From positions 186,001 through 250,000 of the forward strand of contig NZ_AVPK01000005.1 of the NCBI RefSeq assembly GCF_000768685.1: a DNA stretch of 64,000 nt, given 5' to 3'. A model generated the notes under the pieces. It was given only the letters and a program-made list of their open reading frames with translations. It ran no database searches and had not been told where the DNA came from. Positions 9,801 to 17,494 of this stretch are shown here, piece by piece (positions within the stretch are counted from its first letter, which is position 1; every line of letters begins with the position of its first letter). The DNA is from Knoellia subterranea KCTC 19937 (GTDB lineage: Bacteria; Actinomycetota; Actinomycetes; Actinomycetales; Dermatophilaceae). Position numbers and translations under genes: made by a program.

Positions 9801-10947
9801 CGTTCTCGTCGACGGTCGGCGCGCCGTCGGGGGTCGTGGCGCGCTGCCCGAGTCGTGAGTGCCAGAGTTCGACGCGCTGGTCGTGCTCGATCGGGGTGTG
9901 GGAGTGGGTGAAGGCGCCTCCGGCGTGGGGTGACAACTGGAGTCGCCACGGCAGTTCGATGGCGGTCTCGGTGGCCTCGGGTGGGCGCGGGGCGGGGCGG
10001 GCGAGCGCGGAGATGCCTGGGTTGAGGTCCTTCGTGACGCCCCCGACCGGCCCGACTGCGACCGGCTTGACCCCGAACTCCCCGGCCACGCGCGAGATCG
10101 AGCCGATCGCTGCACTCACGCCCCGGCCGAGTCGTTCGTCGAGCCGGCGGGTCATCGCGGCGGAACGCCCGATCGACCGCACGGCCCCCGGCACGGCCAG
10201 GCCTCCCCGGGCGGTGAGCCGACCCGTCACGCGCACGGTCCGGCTCTTCTTCACGAGCTCGAACGGGATGTCGACGTCGATGCGCACCCGGTTGGTCGCG
10301 TGCGGCACGACGCTCAGCGGGAGGGTGCTCATCGCGGAGAGGAGGCCGTCGAGGGACCACTCGATCGTCTCGTCCTTGACGACGAAAGACAGGCGCGAAT
10401 GCTGGCTGAGGATCGCCCGAACCGGTGGTGGAGTCGGTGCCGCGGTCGTGTTCGCCGGCGCCGGTTGCGTTGCGCCGCCGGGCAGTTCGGGCGGGCGGAC
10501 CATGGTGGGGCTGGCTGCCTTCTGCGGGAACGCCTCCTCGACGAGGTGCTGCGGTGGGAAGTCGACGATCAGGTATGCCGGCTTGTTCGCCTTCCGACGT
10601 CTCAGCACCCACCCGGGTGCGTCGCCGTCACCGCCGTCGGGCCTGGCCCAGGAGAGGTTCGCGAAGCTGAAGCGCAGGAGCAGCAGGTCGCTGGTCCGCA
10701 GTGCCGTGACCGGTCGCGGCAGCAGGAACGGTGAGTCGACGTCGATGTCGATGGGTCGCTCGATGGGGATGTCGATGGGGATGTCGATGGGACGGTCCAC
10801 GGGCCGGTCCACGGGAGCGTCGATCGGGATGTCGATGGGACGGTCGACCGGGCGTTCGAGCGGAGGGACCACGATGTGCGGGCTGCGTCGCCACTCGATC
10901 GGGCCGACCTTGCGCGTGGCGTCGGTGAAGTCGTTGCCGTTCGGCAT
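6838..10947 (-). CDS. Giant protein of unknown function with PID/PVD repeat and Ala-rich coiled coil, first gene of a pair
   Basis: The start at ATG 10947 (MPNGNDFTDATRKVG) gives 1369 residues, with GAGG 10-13 bases upstream. Residues about 28-70 are a low-complexity string of PVDRP/PIDIP units. A long middle region is beta-rich. Around residues 870-1010 lies an Ala/Leu/Thr-rich helical stretch (AADAAAKAAVAQLKAAVATL) that should form a coiled coil. The C-terminal part has long amphipathic beta strands alternating in barrel-like style (ISASLELYLELSYEP) and a Gly-rich turn (VFGGGGFFAIS). No signal peptide is visible. Together with its partner 12 bases downstream it could be a structural or surface protein, but no family is recognised. 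Confidence 0.85.
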   Translation of the reverse strand: MPNGNDFTDATRKVGPIEWRRSPHIVVPPLERPVDRPIDIPIDAPVDRPVDRPIDIPIDIPIERPIDIDVDSPFLLPRPVTALRTSDLLLLRFSFANLSWARPDGGDGDAPGWVLRRRKANKPAYLIVDFPPQHLVEEAFPQKAASPTMVRPPELPGGATQPAPANTTAAPTPPPVRAILSQHSRLSFVVKDETIEWSLDGLLSAMSTLPLSVVPHATNRVRIDVDIPFELVKKSRTVRVTGRLTARGGLAVPGAVRSIGRSAAMTRRLDERLGRGVSAAIGSISRVAGEFGVKPVAVGPVGGVTKDLNPGISALARPAPRPPEATETAIELPWRLQLSPHAGGAFTHSHTPIEHDQRVELWHSRLGQRATTPDGAPTVDENDASTRTVRAIWARDMEGGPLAPAEASATGSTDVPNWTKSLTTRDRRMLVDETSNFTLRRGRARWTPPPAKVDRLMLTALGGWLRSDLDVPELPNDLPATATRPAKSFSITEWKHRATMGRDHEVKVVYAGFLFPFGHRASLVKLTERQFDSAPPGSGMTGKIAYLRQRFFIVVRDQTLRFPATGATWQNPNRPGSGPTRLDLAMPLASLSVLTRSTPDLDPPKDPTAPLTNANFCFIPTIDDVPFAFHVLATDREDNIVEYAGPLLFVERGLNVSAASLKNVRDFYAGLSLGERRHPLGGQRVAFAASKAPDGLALDTTLATDGLEFDAAIQLDGRTQDDPRFVPVLGQADVVVPAMNALAGAATPAPMQLPQRYLEKEWTGNVTHVFLEATSAAAAAKLTFTGKGDRSGGFVTPNLDVTGLSGSKGPIGGDIIKAMDGVMQGADFFAGLDAAKLFGAVKISDLVGQISPDNMPSFIADSINEVTALLGDVQRILTLAQQVDQRLAAGVSAASSAADAAAKAAVAQLKAAVATLRTRLTSLETRAKATLTAFADISDLASAQAALTALAADLTALSAAISEVVDAAGTVGLKGEAATAAAVPTALLKDAAEVVRRLSEVLADAGRITEILDLAEQFLGGSGLPETVHARMNWSTPLDPWPKDFPLFQPAGAQGRLDLSVDVRAPITAGGDPSATIVCSMTPFSLRLLGKNPFIELKVETLEFTLLPGKKPDVNLVLAKPGMVFGGPLSFVNALQDLVPFDGFSDPPYLDVSTQGIRAGFDLALPDISIGVFSLANLSIGAEAHVPFIGDSLDFRFNFCTRENPFRLTVWVFGGGGFFAISVTPDRCRMLEAAFEFGAAVALDFGVASGSIECMAGIYFRLETNPDGKDDGKLAGYFRLRGEVDVLGLISASLELYLELSYEPSSGKAVGRASLTIEVEVCFLSTSVQISCEKKFKGSNADPTFEQVMGTQVHGVRPWDEYCNAFATA
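10738..10860 (-). repeat. Low-complexity 12-base-type tandem repeat encoding PIDIP/PVDRP
   Basis: Repeated GATGGGGATGTC-type units, with CCGGTCCACG-type variants, run through the 5' end of the 1369-residue gene. They encode alternating Pro-(Ile/Val)-Asp-(Arg/Ile/Ala) blocks. Such arrays can change length by slippage; whole 12-base units keep the frame. Confidence 0.75.
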
Positions 10948-11288
10948 TGCGCTGCCTCGATTCGGCGCTGCGGAGCCGATCGCAGGATCGACCCCGTCCC
11001 TACAGCTGCCGGGGCCGGCTCCCCGGTGTGGCGCGGCCACCCTCGGCGCGCATCCCAAACCCACTCGCCTTTCACGGTAGACCGCCCAAGGGTCGTCTCG
11101 CATCGCTTTGGCGGAGTCCGCTCCTGTCCCAGGACCAGTGCGCTCACGTGCCAGACGGTCGGCACGTCACCGGAGGACGCTCGACCTGACGCCGGTGCTG
11201 CTGGGGGCACCGGATCCTGCCATCACCACCCCGGCACCCGCCCCATGGCACGCGCCCGCGAGCCCGGGCACCAGAACAGGAGGAACCC
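10948..11288. other. Divergent intergenic region (341 bases)
   Basis: This gap separates the divergent giant-protein operon and the small secreted protein gene. It should hold both promoters. Apart from the ribosome-binding sites at each edge I see no repeat, terminator, RNA or convincing promoter hexamers. Confidence 0.5.
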
Positions 11289-11711
11289 ATGAAGGTCTCG
11301 AAGCGACTGCGGCGTCCGCTGCTCGCGCTCGGCGGGGCAACTGCCGCCCTCTTCGTCGCCGCACCTGCCGCCATGGCGCACCACTGCTTCATCCCGATGT
11401 ACTCCCTCAACGCTCCGGCTTCCGCCAACTGGCTCGTCTTCAGTGCCGAGGACGGCGCGGCACTCGAGGCGGGCTACACGGCGGGATGTGACGAGGCCGT
11501 GGCGGCCGGCTACGCCGCGCTCCAGAAGGCTGGTCTGCCCGTCGGCATCAAGATCTTCGAGCACATGACGATCGGTGACCCGAAGGAGACCGGTCGGATG
11601 AACCCGAACGGCGCCAACGGCAAGGGCCTCGAGTACTTCGGCGCCGGCTCCGAACTCCCCGGCATGATGGTCATGACGTGGATCAAGGGGGCCGACACGG
11701 TCGAGTGCTGA
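11289..11711 (+). CDS. Small secreted protein with His-His mature N-terminus
   Basis: This 140-residue protein has a clear signal peptide: KRLRRP, then hydrophobic LLALGGATAALFVAAPA, then AMA before HH. The predicted mature protein would begin HHCFIPMYSLNAP. Three cysteines remain after cleavage (HHCF, AGCDE and the C-terminal EC). A very good ribosome-binding site (CAGGAGGAACCC) fixes ATG 11289. The N-terminal His-His-Cys could bind metal, but that is inference. I do not recognise the family. It is monocistronic and lies divergent to the giant-protein pair. Confidence 0.8.
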   Translation: MKVSKRLRRPLLALGGATAALFVAAPAAMAHHCFIPMYSLNAPASANWLVFSAEDGAALEAGYTAGCDEAVAAGYAALQKAGLPVGIKIFEHMTIGDPKETGRMNPNGANGKGLEYFGAGSELPGMMVMTWIKGADTVEC

Positions 11712-11793
11712 ACCAGACGTGCGGTGGGGTGGGCTGAGGGAGTCCGCCCCACCGTTGCGTTCCCTCTCCGGGACCAACCCCTTGGTATGCCGG

Positions 11794-12795
11794 TCAGTCC
11801 AGTTGCGCTGCCGCGCAACGGTATTCGCTCGGCGTGACTCCGAACCGGGCGCGGAAGGTGCGTGCGAAGTATCCCGAGTCGTGGAAGCCGCAGGCCATGG
11901 CGACCTGGGTCACCGTGGCTGCGCCCGGAACCTCCCCGACCGCGAGCAGACCCCGGGCACGGTCGAGTCGGCGGGTCAGGACGGTGCGGCCGAAGCTCGT
12001 GCCGTGCTCCGCGAAGAGCTTGGTCAGGTAACTCACCGAGATGGACAACTCCTTGGCCACGTCGTGTGGGGTGAGCTCCGGGTCTGCCAGTCGGCGTTCG
12101 ACCTGGTCGAGGGCGGCCTGGAACCGCTGCAGCCGCACGGGGGCAACGGCACCTTCGATGGTCGTGGACACGGCGAGTGAGACGAGCCCGAGAAGCACGT
12201 CTGAGATGCCGTGGGCCTCGCGGGCCGTCAAGGGGTTCTTCTGCTCAGCCAGGGTCTGGATCGCGGTGGCGGCGATGGCTCCGGCTCCCGAATCACCCTT
12301 GATGACAACACAATTCGCCTGGGACGGATCGGCGAGCAGAGGGTCGAGGCTGGCCCGCGGAATCGCGATCGAGATCTGTTCGAAGGGCGACGCGAAGCCG
12401 AGCGTGAAGGGGCGATCGCCGTTGACGAGGACGAGGTCGCCAGGACCCGTGACGCTCATCCGTCCGTCCTGCATGGCCATACCGGACCCGACGAGCGGCA
12501 GGTTGAGGAAGTAGACGCCGTTCGCACCCTGCGCGATGTGGCGGGCCGAGTGCTCCACCACTTGGGCGCCCGTGGCGAGCCACGCGACACCCAGATCGGC
12601 GACCCTCCGCATGGCGCAACTCGCGAGCAGCCCATCGACCACATGGTCTCCTGGTGGCCGGCTCAGGGACACGGGCGCAAACGCCTCGCACGCCACGTGC
12701 TCCCACGCCGCGAACTGGTCACGGACCGGGACGTCATGGGTGCTCCAGACACGTTCGGCCACGCCGAGCATGTCCACCAATGTAGGACTGGCCAA
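11794..12795 (-). CDS. AraC-family transcriptional regulator
   Basis: This 333-residue regulator has an AraC-binding-like N-terminal domain (residues about 30-210; GVYFLNLPLVGSG, GPGDLVLVNGDRPF, EQISIAIPRASL) and a C-terminal double helix-turn-helix (about 225-330). The HTH shows DVAKELSISVSYLTKLF and VAMACGFHDSGYFARTFR, ending FGVTPSEYR, the usual AraC signature. Its architecture is that of the NphR/FeaR-like group, which commonly responds to aromatic or amine compounds. The ligand here is unknown. It ends 67 bases before the end of nothing else on its strand; the disulfide oxidoreductase gene behind it is read in the same direction and could be a target. Confidence 0.88.
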   Translation of the reverse strand: MASPTLVDMLGVAERVWSTHDVPVRDQFAAWEHVACEAFAPVSLSRPPGDHVVDGLLASCAMRRVADLGVAWLATGAQVVEHSARHIAQGANGVYFLNLPLVGSGMAMQDGRMSVTGPGDLVLVNGDRPFTLGFASPFEQISIAIPRASLDPLLADPSQANCVVIKGDSGAGAIAATAIQTLAEQKNPLTAREAHGISDVLLGLVSLAVSTTIEGAVAPVRLQRFQAALDQVERRLADPELTPHDVAKELSISVSYLTKLFAEHGTSFGRTVLTRRLDRARGLLAVGEVPGAATVTQVAMACGFHDSGYFARTFRARFGVTPSEYRCAAAQLD

Positions 12796-12862
12796 CCCTG
12801 TGCCGCAGGCGAATCGGGCAGATCGGAGCGGAGCGGTCCGGCGCCTCTGAGCTCGTTGGCCC

Positions 12863-14242
12863 TCAGTCCTCGGGTGTCCAGTGCGCGAGCTCGGCGAGCA
12901 CCTCGTTGAATGCCTCCGTGCTCGACGGGTGCGTCCAGATGCCGTTCATCAGCTCGTCGGCAGTGACACCGGCGCGCATCGCGAGGGCGACGAGGTTGAC
13001 CAGCTCCTGCGAGTCGATGCAGAACAGGCTCGCGCCGAGCACCTCGCGTGTCCCCGCGTCGACGGTGAACGTGATGACGCCCTCGGCGTCGCCGACGATC
13101 TTCGGTCGCGGCATGGCGGCGAGCTTCGCAACGGGCTTCGCGGCATACAGGACTGTGTGGCCGGCGGCCACGGCCTCGGCCGGTGACATACCCACGGACG
13201 AGAGCGGCGGAGTGATGAATGTGTTGTGCGGCAACGCAATTCGGTCGCTCGTGGTGCGCTCACCCTTGCCCATGAGCTGGTCCCAGACGATGCGGTTGTC
13301 GTCGAGGGAGATGTAGGTGAACTGTGGCCCGCCGTTGACGTCACCGACGGCGAAGACCCCGTCGACGTTGGTGCGGAGGTGGTCGTCGACGGTGATGAAG
13401 CCTCGTTCGTTCGTCTCGATGCCGGCCTTGTCGAGCCCAAGATCTGACGTGGCGGGAGTCCGCCCGACGGCGACGAGGACGGCGTCCGCCTCCACCTTTG
13501 CGTCGCTGCCGTCGACAAGCACCTGTATGCCGTCCGCGGACTTCTCGATGCCCGCCACCTTGACGCCGTTGCGGATCTCAACCCCACCGCGAACGAGGAG
13601 GTCGTGGGCCGTCTGGGCGACGATCGGCTCGGCCTTCTCGAGGAAGGTCTCGCTGGCGTCGAGCACGGTGACGTCGGAGCCGAACAGTCGGAACATGTTC
13701 GCGAACTCGAGGCCGATGAACCCGCCACCGATGACGGCGAGGCGCTTGGGGAAGGGGTCGATGTGCTGGATCGTCGTGGAGTCGTGAACGCCGTCCAGGT
13801 CGATGCCCGGCAGGTTCGGGCGGGTCGGCGACGTGCCGGTGCCGATGATGATGTTCTCCGCCGTGACGACGACGTCTCCGTCGCGGGTCTCGACGGTGAC
13901 TTCCTTGGGGCCGGTGAAGCGCGCGTGCCCGTCGAGGAGGGTGGCCTGGCCCTCGAGCATGGAGTGGTTGGCGGCGTTGAGCTTGCTGATGAGGGCGTCA
14001 CGGTCGGCGACTGATGCGGAGAAGTAGGCCTGCGGCTCGTCGGTCGGGCGGCGGGCCTCGGCCGAGACGACCAGGTCCTTGGTGGGGACTCAGGCGACGT
14101 TGATGCAGGTGCCGCCGTACATCATCGGGTCGCGCTCGACCAGTACCACGGACTTGCCGGCGGCGGCGTAGCGCTTGGCCAGGGTCTTGCCCGCCTTGCC
14201 CCAGCCGATGACGAGCAGGTCGACGTGCAGTGGTTCGGTCAT
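12863..14242 (-). CDS. Class I pyridine nucleotide-disulfide oxidoreductase with TGA at the second redox cysteine codon
   Basis: The 460-codon frame reads as a complete flavin disulfide reductase of the mercuric reductase/dihydrolipoamide dehydrogenase type. It shows an N-terminal FAD motif (DLLVIGWGKAGKTLA), the redox motif, a second nucleotide motif (RLAVIGGGFIGLEF), the FAD-anchoring AVGDVNGG, and the dimerisation domain ending in HPSSTEAFNEVL. In this class the redox motif is C-x4-C followed by VPTK. Here it reads GGTCINVA-TGA-VPTK, with TGA at 14092-14090 exactly where the second cysteine (TGC) belongs. Everything downstream stays in frame. ATG 14242 has GAGGAG at good spacing. Either the codon is read as selenocysteine, or a TGC-to-TGA change (mutation or sequence error) has broken the gene. 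Neighbouring genes also carry single-base lesions, which favours caution. Confidence 0.75.
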
Positions 14243-14398
14243 GGGTGCGCTCCTCGCGTGGGTCGGTGGCGGGTCGTCAGTTCACTCTTCTCGCAGCATG
14301 GCACGACCGCGGGGTGGCGTCCCGTGGAGGGCGCGAGCTCGCGGGCTGGCGCGACGGTGATCAGCGTGACGGGGGCGAGCTCTGTGGGGGTCGGCAAA

Positions 14399-14413
14399 TG
14401 ACGTGCCTTTGCT
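14399..14413. repeat. Half copy of palindrome family B
   Basis: TGACGTGCCTTTGCT matches one arm of the perfect palindrome at 30641-30681, allowing C for T at one position. No matching second arm follows closely. Confidence 0.6.
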
Positions 14414-14478
14414 CCACCAGATGACGCAAGCCCCGGTCCGGCTCGAGCCCGGCCTCACGTCGCTGAGTGAGCCGCGAG

Positions 14479-14913
14479 TCAGCCGCCGACCTGAGAGCTG
14501 TACTCCGGACACTGAAAGGCAATCGCCGAGATGGCCACCTTCGCGGCGGTGTCGCCCTCGAGCCTGAACTCGTCCTTCAGCCACGGGCCCACGTCTCCCG
14601 GCTTGCCGGACTCGATCCGGGTGCACGTGCCGGCCGCGAGTTCGTCCATCCGGGCGCTCTCGTCCATCCCGGCTGCCTTCGCGACGGCGTAGAACGCGAT
14701 CTTGGCTCCCATGGCCTTGCCCACGTCCTCGGCGGTGAGTCCCGTTGGCGAAGGAGACGTGGACGGTGAGGGTGACGAGGGCGCCTCGGTCGGGGTCGAA
14801 GCGGTGCTCGCCGTCTAGGGTGTCGGCGTCGTGGTGTCCGTCTTGTCGGCGGCGGGCGAGCAAGCGGTCAGAACGGCTACGAGGAGGCACAGCGGCAGCG
14901 CGACTCGGGTCAT
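14479..14913 (-). pseudogene. Lipoprotein gene interrupted by in-frame TAG
   Basis: From ATG 14913 the frame encodes a lipoprotein signal (MTRVALPLCLLVAVLTAC, with LTAC as lipobox) and a Thr/Pro/Ser-rich linker. A TAG stop (14817-14815) interrupts the linker. The same frame continues with more Ser/Pro/Thr linker and a folded domain (AMGAKIAFYAVAKAAGMDE, TCTRIESG, CPEYSSQ) to the stop at 14479. Two cysteines in this domain suggest a disulfide. The overall look resembles small DUF732-like exported proteins of actinobacteria. A single base change, for example CAG to TAG, would explain the break. Re-initiation at an internal GTG (14724) would lack the signal peptide. Confidence 0.7.
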
Positions 14914-14980
14914 GGTCGCAGTCTCCAACACGTTGCCTCCCGCCGCAGGCTGACTCCTGGCTCTTTGCCGCTCAACGTGA

Positions 14981-14994
14981 AGCAAAGGCACGTC
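14981..14994. repeat. Half copy of palindrome family B (opposite arm)
   Basis: AGCAAAGGCACGTC is the complement-side arm of the same element as at 14399. It lies between the lipoprotein gene and the broken membrane protein gene. Confidence 0.55.
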
Positions 14995-14999
14995 CCTAC

Positions 15000-15494
15000 C
15001 GAACACCCCACGAGCCCGCCGCGGGGGCTCACCCGACCACACACCCACGAAGAACGGTTCACGACAGACCCACCACAGCCCGACGAGACCGACGAGACCG
15101 ACGACGATGCCCGGAACCCGCATGTTGAATCCCTCTCGGATGCCCATGACGCAGAGGGTGAGGGCTCCCGCGGCCAGGCCAGCGTCGAGGCGTTGGTGTG
15201 CAACCACTCCGCCCGCCAGGCGTGGACGCCCCACGCGGTCTGACCCCCGAAGGTGCCCTTCCGCAGTGACGGCAACTCGCGCGTGAATGCGACGGCGACG
15301 GCGACGGCCAGCGCTGCGGTGAGGACGACTCCCACTGCCGTGTAGGTAATCAGCACCTGGAGGAGGGGGTTGTGCCGGTCGATAACCCACGCGGTCGCGA
15401 CGACCCCCGCCCCCAGAAGGGCGAGCACGGCATACATCGTCACGGTGCTCCACTTGTCCTTGCCCGTGAACGGCACTGCGGCTGGGAGTGGCAC
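15000..15494 (-). pseudogene. Four-helix membrane protein broken by a frameshift
   Basis: From a likely GTG start at 15494 (VPLPAAVPFTGKDKW) the first frame encodes two hydrophobic helices (MYAVLALLGAGVVATAWVI; LLQVLITYTAVGVVLTAALA) and continues to about AEWLHTN. Near position 15190 coding character jumps to another minus frame. That frame encodes AGLAAGALTLCVMGIREGF and two further hydrophobic stretches (VPGIVVGLVGLVGLWWV). The continuous membrane protein therefore needs a one-base shift. The second frame then runs into the palindrome half at 14981 without a natural stop, so the exact 3' end is unclear. No family is recognised. Confidence 0.55.
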
Positions 15495-15518
15495 GCGCGC
15501 AACGCTAACCGATCCCGA

Positions 15519-15586
15519 CGAGACGACCAGTTCTGCTCGAGCCGACCATGCAGAAGTGGTCGCCTCCCGCAGAAGTGGTCGTCTCG
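15519..15586. repeat. Intergenic palindrome family C, copy 1
   Basis: The arm CGAGACGACCAGTTCTGC (15519-15536) pairs with GCAGAAGTGGTCGTCTCG (15569-15586), apart from one mismatch. An extra partial arm GCAGAAGTGGTCG lies between (15550-15562). A related copy is at 24137-24203. Confidence 0.75.
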
Positions 15587-15630
15587 CGGTGGGGACTGAT
15601 GGCCCCTCCGGCACCGGCATGAACCCCTGT

Positions 15631-15690
15631 CCTGAGGTAGCCCTCACGCACGAAATACGGCACCTGACCGATGTGACGCGCTACCTCAGG
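15631..15690 (+). repeat. Inverted repeat upstream of whiB7
   Basis: CCTGAGGTAGC (15631-15641) and GCTACCTCAGG (15680-15690) are perfect inverted arms separated by 38 bases. They sit 60 bases before the whiB7 start. As RNA this would form a long hairpin in the leader, where WhiB7 genes are often controlled by attenuation. A role here is inferred. Confidence 0.6.
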
Positions 15691-15749
15691 CGACGACCGT
15701 GGACTCGTCAGCAACCGCTGGCGCCGGCCCCGGTCAGGAAGGTCCAGCC

Positions 15750-15998
15750 ATGAACACCGCGATGCGGCTCCCGTGTCAGGAGCGGCCCGACGACCTGTGG
15801 TTCGCGGATGCCCCCGACGAGGTCGCGCTCGCCCAGGCCCTGTGCCGTGGCTGCCCGGTCCGTCGTGCCTGCCTCGAGGACGCCCTCGATCGCGGGGAGC
15901 GTTGGGGTGTGTGGGGCGGCGAGATCATCCACGACGGCGTGATCGTCGCCGTGAAGCCGCGGGTCGGTCGGCCACGCAAGGACTCCACCGCGGCCTGA
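15750..15998 (+). CDS. whiB7: WhiB7-type iron-sulfur transcriptional regulator
   Basis: This 82-residue WhiB-family protein has the four cluster-binding cysteines (LPC, then CRGCPVRRAC), the WhiB turn GVWGGE, and a C-terminal GRPRK AT-hook. The AT-hook is the feature that separates WhiB7 from other WhiB proteins. WhiB7 binds the primary sigma factor and an AT-rich element to switch on intrinsic antibiotic-resistance genes. In mycobacteria its regulon includes arr, and an arr-type fusion lies 14 kb away here, though I see no WhiB7 site before it. ATG 15750 is preceded by CAGGAAGG; longer upstream starts would add unconserved residues. Confidence 0.88.
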   Translation: MNTAMRLPCQERPDDLWFADAPDEVALAQALCRGCPVRRACLEDALDRGERWGVWGGEIIHDGVIVAVKPRVGRPRKDSTAA

Positions 15999-16001
15999 GA
16001 G

Positions 16002-16469
16002 CTAGTTGTCGGGTTGGTGTCCGAACGACGCCTGCAACGCCTCGACCGTCGTCGTCCGCTCGCGCACCGCCATCCAGCGCAGCAGCGGCGTCACCGGCCG
16101 ATAGATGCCGCGCGTCTCGAGTCGCGCGTGGTGGTGCACCAGAGTCGTGTGGTCACCTTTCGCCTCGAGCCGGTATGCCGGCCAGCCCTCTGCGACGACC
16201 TTCCCGCCTTGCGTTGTCCACCAGTGGAAGACGAGGCGTGTGGGTGGTTCGAACTCGGAGATCTCACCGGGTGTCGGCCCGGCCAGGGTGCGGTCGAGGT
16301 AGGTCGTGCCGAGTCGAGGTGGGCCGGACGTCGTCTGCTCGGAGTGGCGGCGGATGCTGCCGCGCTTCGGCATCCACGCGTCATAGCCGTCGATGTCGGC
16401 CAACCGGGCGAACACGTCGGCGACCGGCGCGTGGACCACGCGCGCCAGTTCGAACTCGACGACGCCCAT
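16002..16469 (-). CDS. SRPBCC (START-like) family protein
   Basis: This 155-residue protein has the helix-grip features of the SRPBCC/polyketide-cyclase-like superfamily: an N-terminal strand (VVEFELARVVHAPVADVFARL), IDGYDAWMP, and central strands (EFEPPTRLVFHWW, TTLVHHHARLE). It ends in a long helix (PLLRWMAVRERTTTVEALQ). Such proteins bind hydrophobic ligands in a deep cavity; the ligand cannot be deduced. It converges on whiB7 with a three-base gap. Confidence 0.8.
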   Translation of the reverse strand: MGVVEFELARVVHAPVADVFARLADIDGYDAWMPKRGSIRRHSEQTTSGPPRLGTTYLDRTLAGPTPGEISEFEPPTRLVFHWWTTQGGKVVAEGWPAYRLEAKGDHTTLVHHHARLETRGIYRPVTPLLRWMAVRERTTTVEALQASFGHQPDN

Positions 16470-16632
16470 GTTTCAGCGTCCTCCCATTCGACTCCGAACT
16501 CAAGGCCTCAACAGTCCATTGACCAGCGGCGCCGAGGTCGAAGTCTGCGATTTCGTGGGTTCCGTTCATCGTCTGGGCGTTCTTGGGTGGGCGGGAACAG
16601 CGTGTCCATCCAAGAACGAACCCAGGAGTGTC

Positions 16633-17061
16633 GTGACCAGCACGACCGACACCGGCCGAAGCACGACCCGATTTCGCAGGATCGCGAGGACTGCGGCCGC
16701 CGCAACCCTGGCTCTGGGCGTCCAGTTCGCCGGGGGCGGTCCCGCGGACGCCGCCACGAAGTTGCTCTTCTCGTCGCCCGGCAACTTCGGCATCTCGGCC
16801 TGCCGGACGTCCACCACCGCGGTGAAGTTCACGGTGCACAACTACTCGTCACTGCCGATCTACCGCGTGAGCATGCGCACCATCTACGGGAACGGCACCT
16901 ACGTCGAATACATCCCGGGCTACTACGCCTCCAAGACCCAGTACTGGCCCCAGAAGATCGATGACGGGCGCCGCTACGTGCATCTTCGGCGCACGAACAC
17001 CAGCAAGGAGGTGGCCATGGGTTCCTTCTACATCGCCAAGGCGTACCTCCCCTACTGCTGA
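16633..17061 (+). CDS. Small secreted protein
   Basis: The 142-residue product has an export signal (FRRIARTAAAATLALGVQFA, cleavage near ADA-A) and a mature part rich in aromatic residues and beta strands (FTVHNYSSLPIYRVSMRTIY, YVEYIPGYYASKTQYW). It ends in PYC, with one partner cysteine in ISACRTS. GTG 16633 is chosen because AGGAG lies five bases upstream. No known family is recognised; the fold is probably a small exported beta-sandwich. Confidence 0.72.
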   Translation: MTSTTDTGRSTTRFRRIARTAAAATLALGVQFAGGGPADAATKLLFSSPGNFGISACRTSTTAVKFTVHNYSSLPIYRVSMRTIYGNGTYVEYIPGYYASKTQYWPQKIDDGRRYVHLRRTNTSKEVAMGSFYIAKAYLPYC

Positions 17062-17098
17062 AGGAAGGGAGAGCGTCGCCACCGCGCCCGACCTCGGT

Positions 17099-17494
17099 TC
17101 AGCGGCGAGTGGGAGCGACGACGTGAACGTCGGCTCGGTGACCTGATGCGGCCAACTTCGCATCGCAGGTCAGGAGAGGCACATCGAGGGCCTCGGCGAG
17201 GGCGAGGTACGACGCGTCATAGGCCGTGAACTGGTGCCGGAGGCCCCAGACCCGATCCGCGAGCGGGGCCAGCTCCTGCCGGTGGATGGTGAACTCGAAG
17301 AAATCGTGACGGGCCTGCTCGGCTGCGTGTGCGTCGAGTCGCCGCCCCAGCAGCAAGCCGCGCAGAACGGACAGGACCTCCACGTCGAGGAGGTGGGGTG
17401 CCGCCAGCTCACCGCTCAGGGCGTCGAGGAGTTGAGGCTCCGGGTCGAGTCCGACGAGGGCCTCGACCATCGCCGACGCGTCGACGACGATCAA
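17099..17494 (-). CDS. vapC: PIN-domain ribonuclease toxin (VapC-like)
   Basis: The 131-residue frame shows the PIN acidic residues: IVVDASAMVEAL at the N-terminus, DVEVLSVLRGLL in the middle, and TAYDASYLALAEAL with LLTCDAKLA near the C-terminus. This pattern is that of VapC toxins, Mg-dependent RNases held inactive by a VapB antitoxin. The likely start is TTG 17494, whose bases overlap the stop of the short upstream antitoxin-like frame, as is usual in such pairs. A longer upstream reading would run through the antitoxin in the wrong frame. Confidence 0.8.
   Translation of the reverse strand: MIVVDASAMVEALVGLDPEPQLLDALSGELAAPHLLDVEVLSVLRGLLLGRRLDAHAAEQARHDFFEFTIHRQELAPLADRVWGLRHQFTAYDASYLALAEALDVPLLTCDAKLAASGHRADVHVVAPTRR

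Noticed and set aside
7786-9858. Open plus-strand frame of 690 codons opposite the first giant protein
   Set aside because: It is Arg/Glu/Gly-rich low-complexity translation with no start signal, and the reverse strand has the coherent coupled operon.
10738-10860. Reading the GATGGGGATGTC repeat as a CRISPR-like or regulatory array
   Set aside because: It lies in frame within the coding region and gives a regular PID/PVD peptide repeat.
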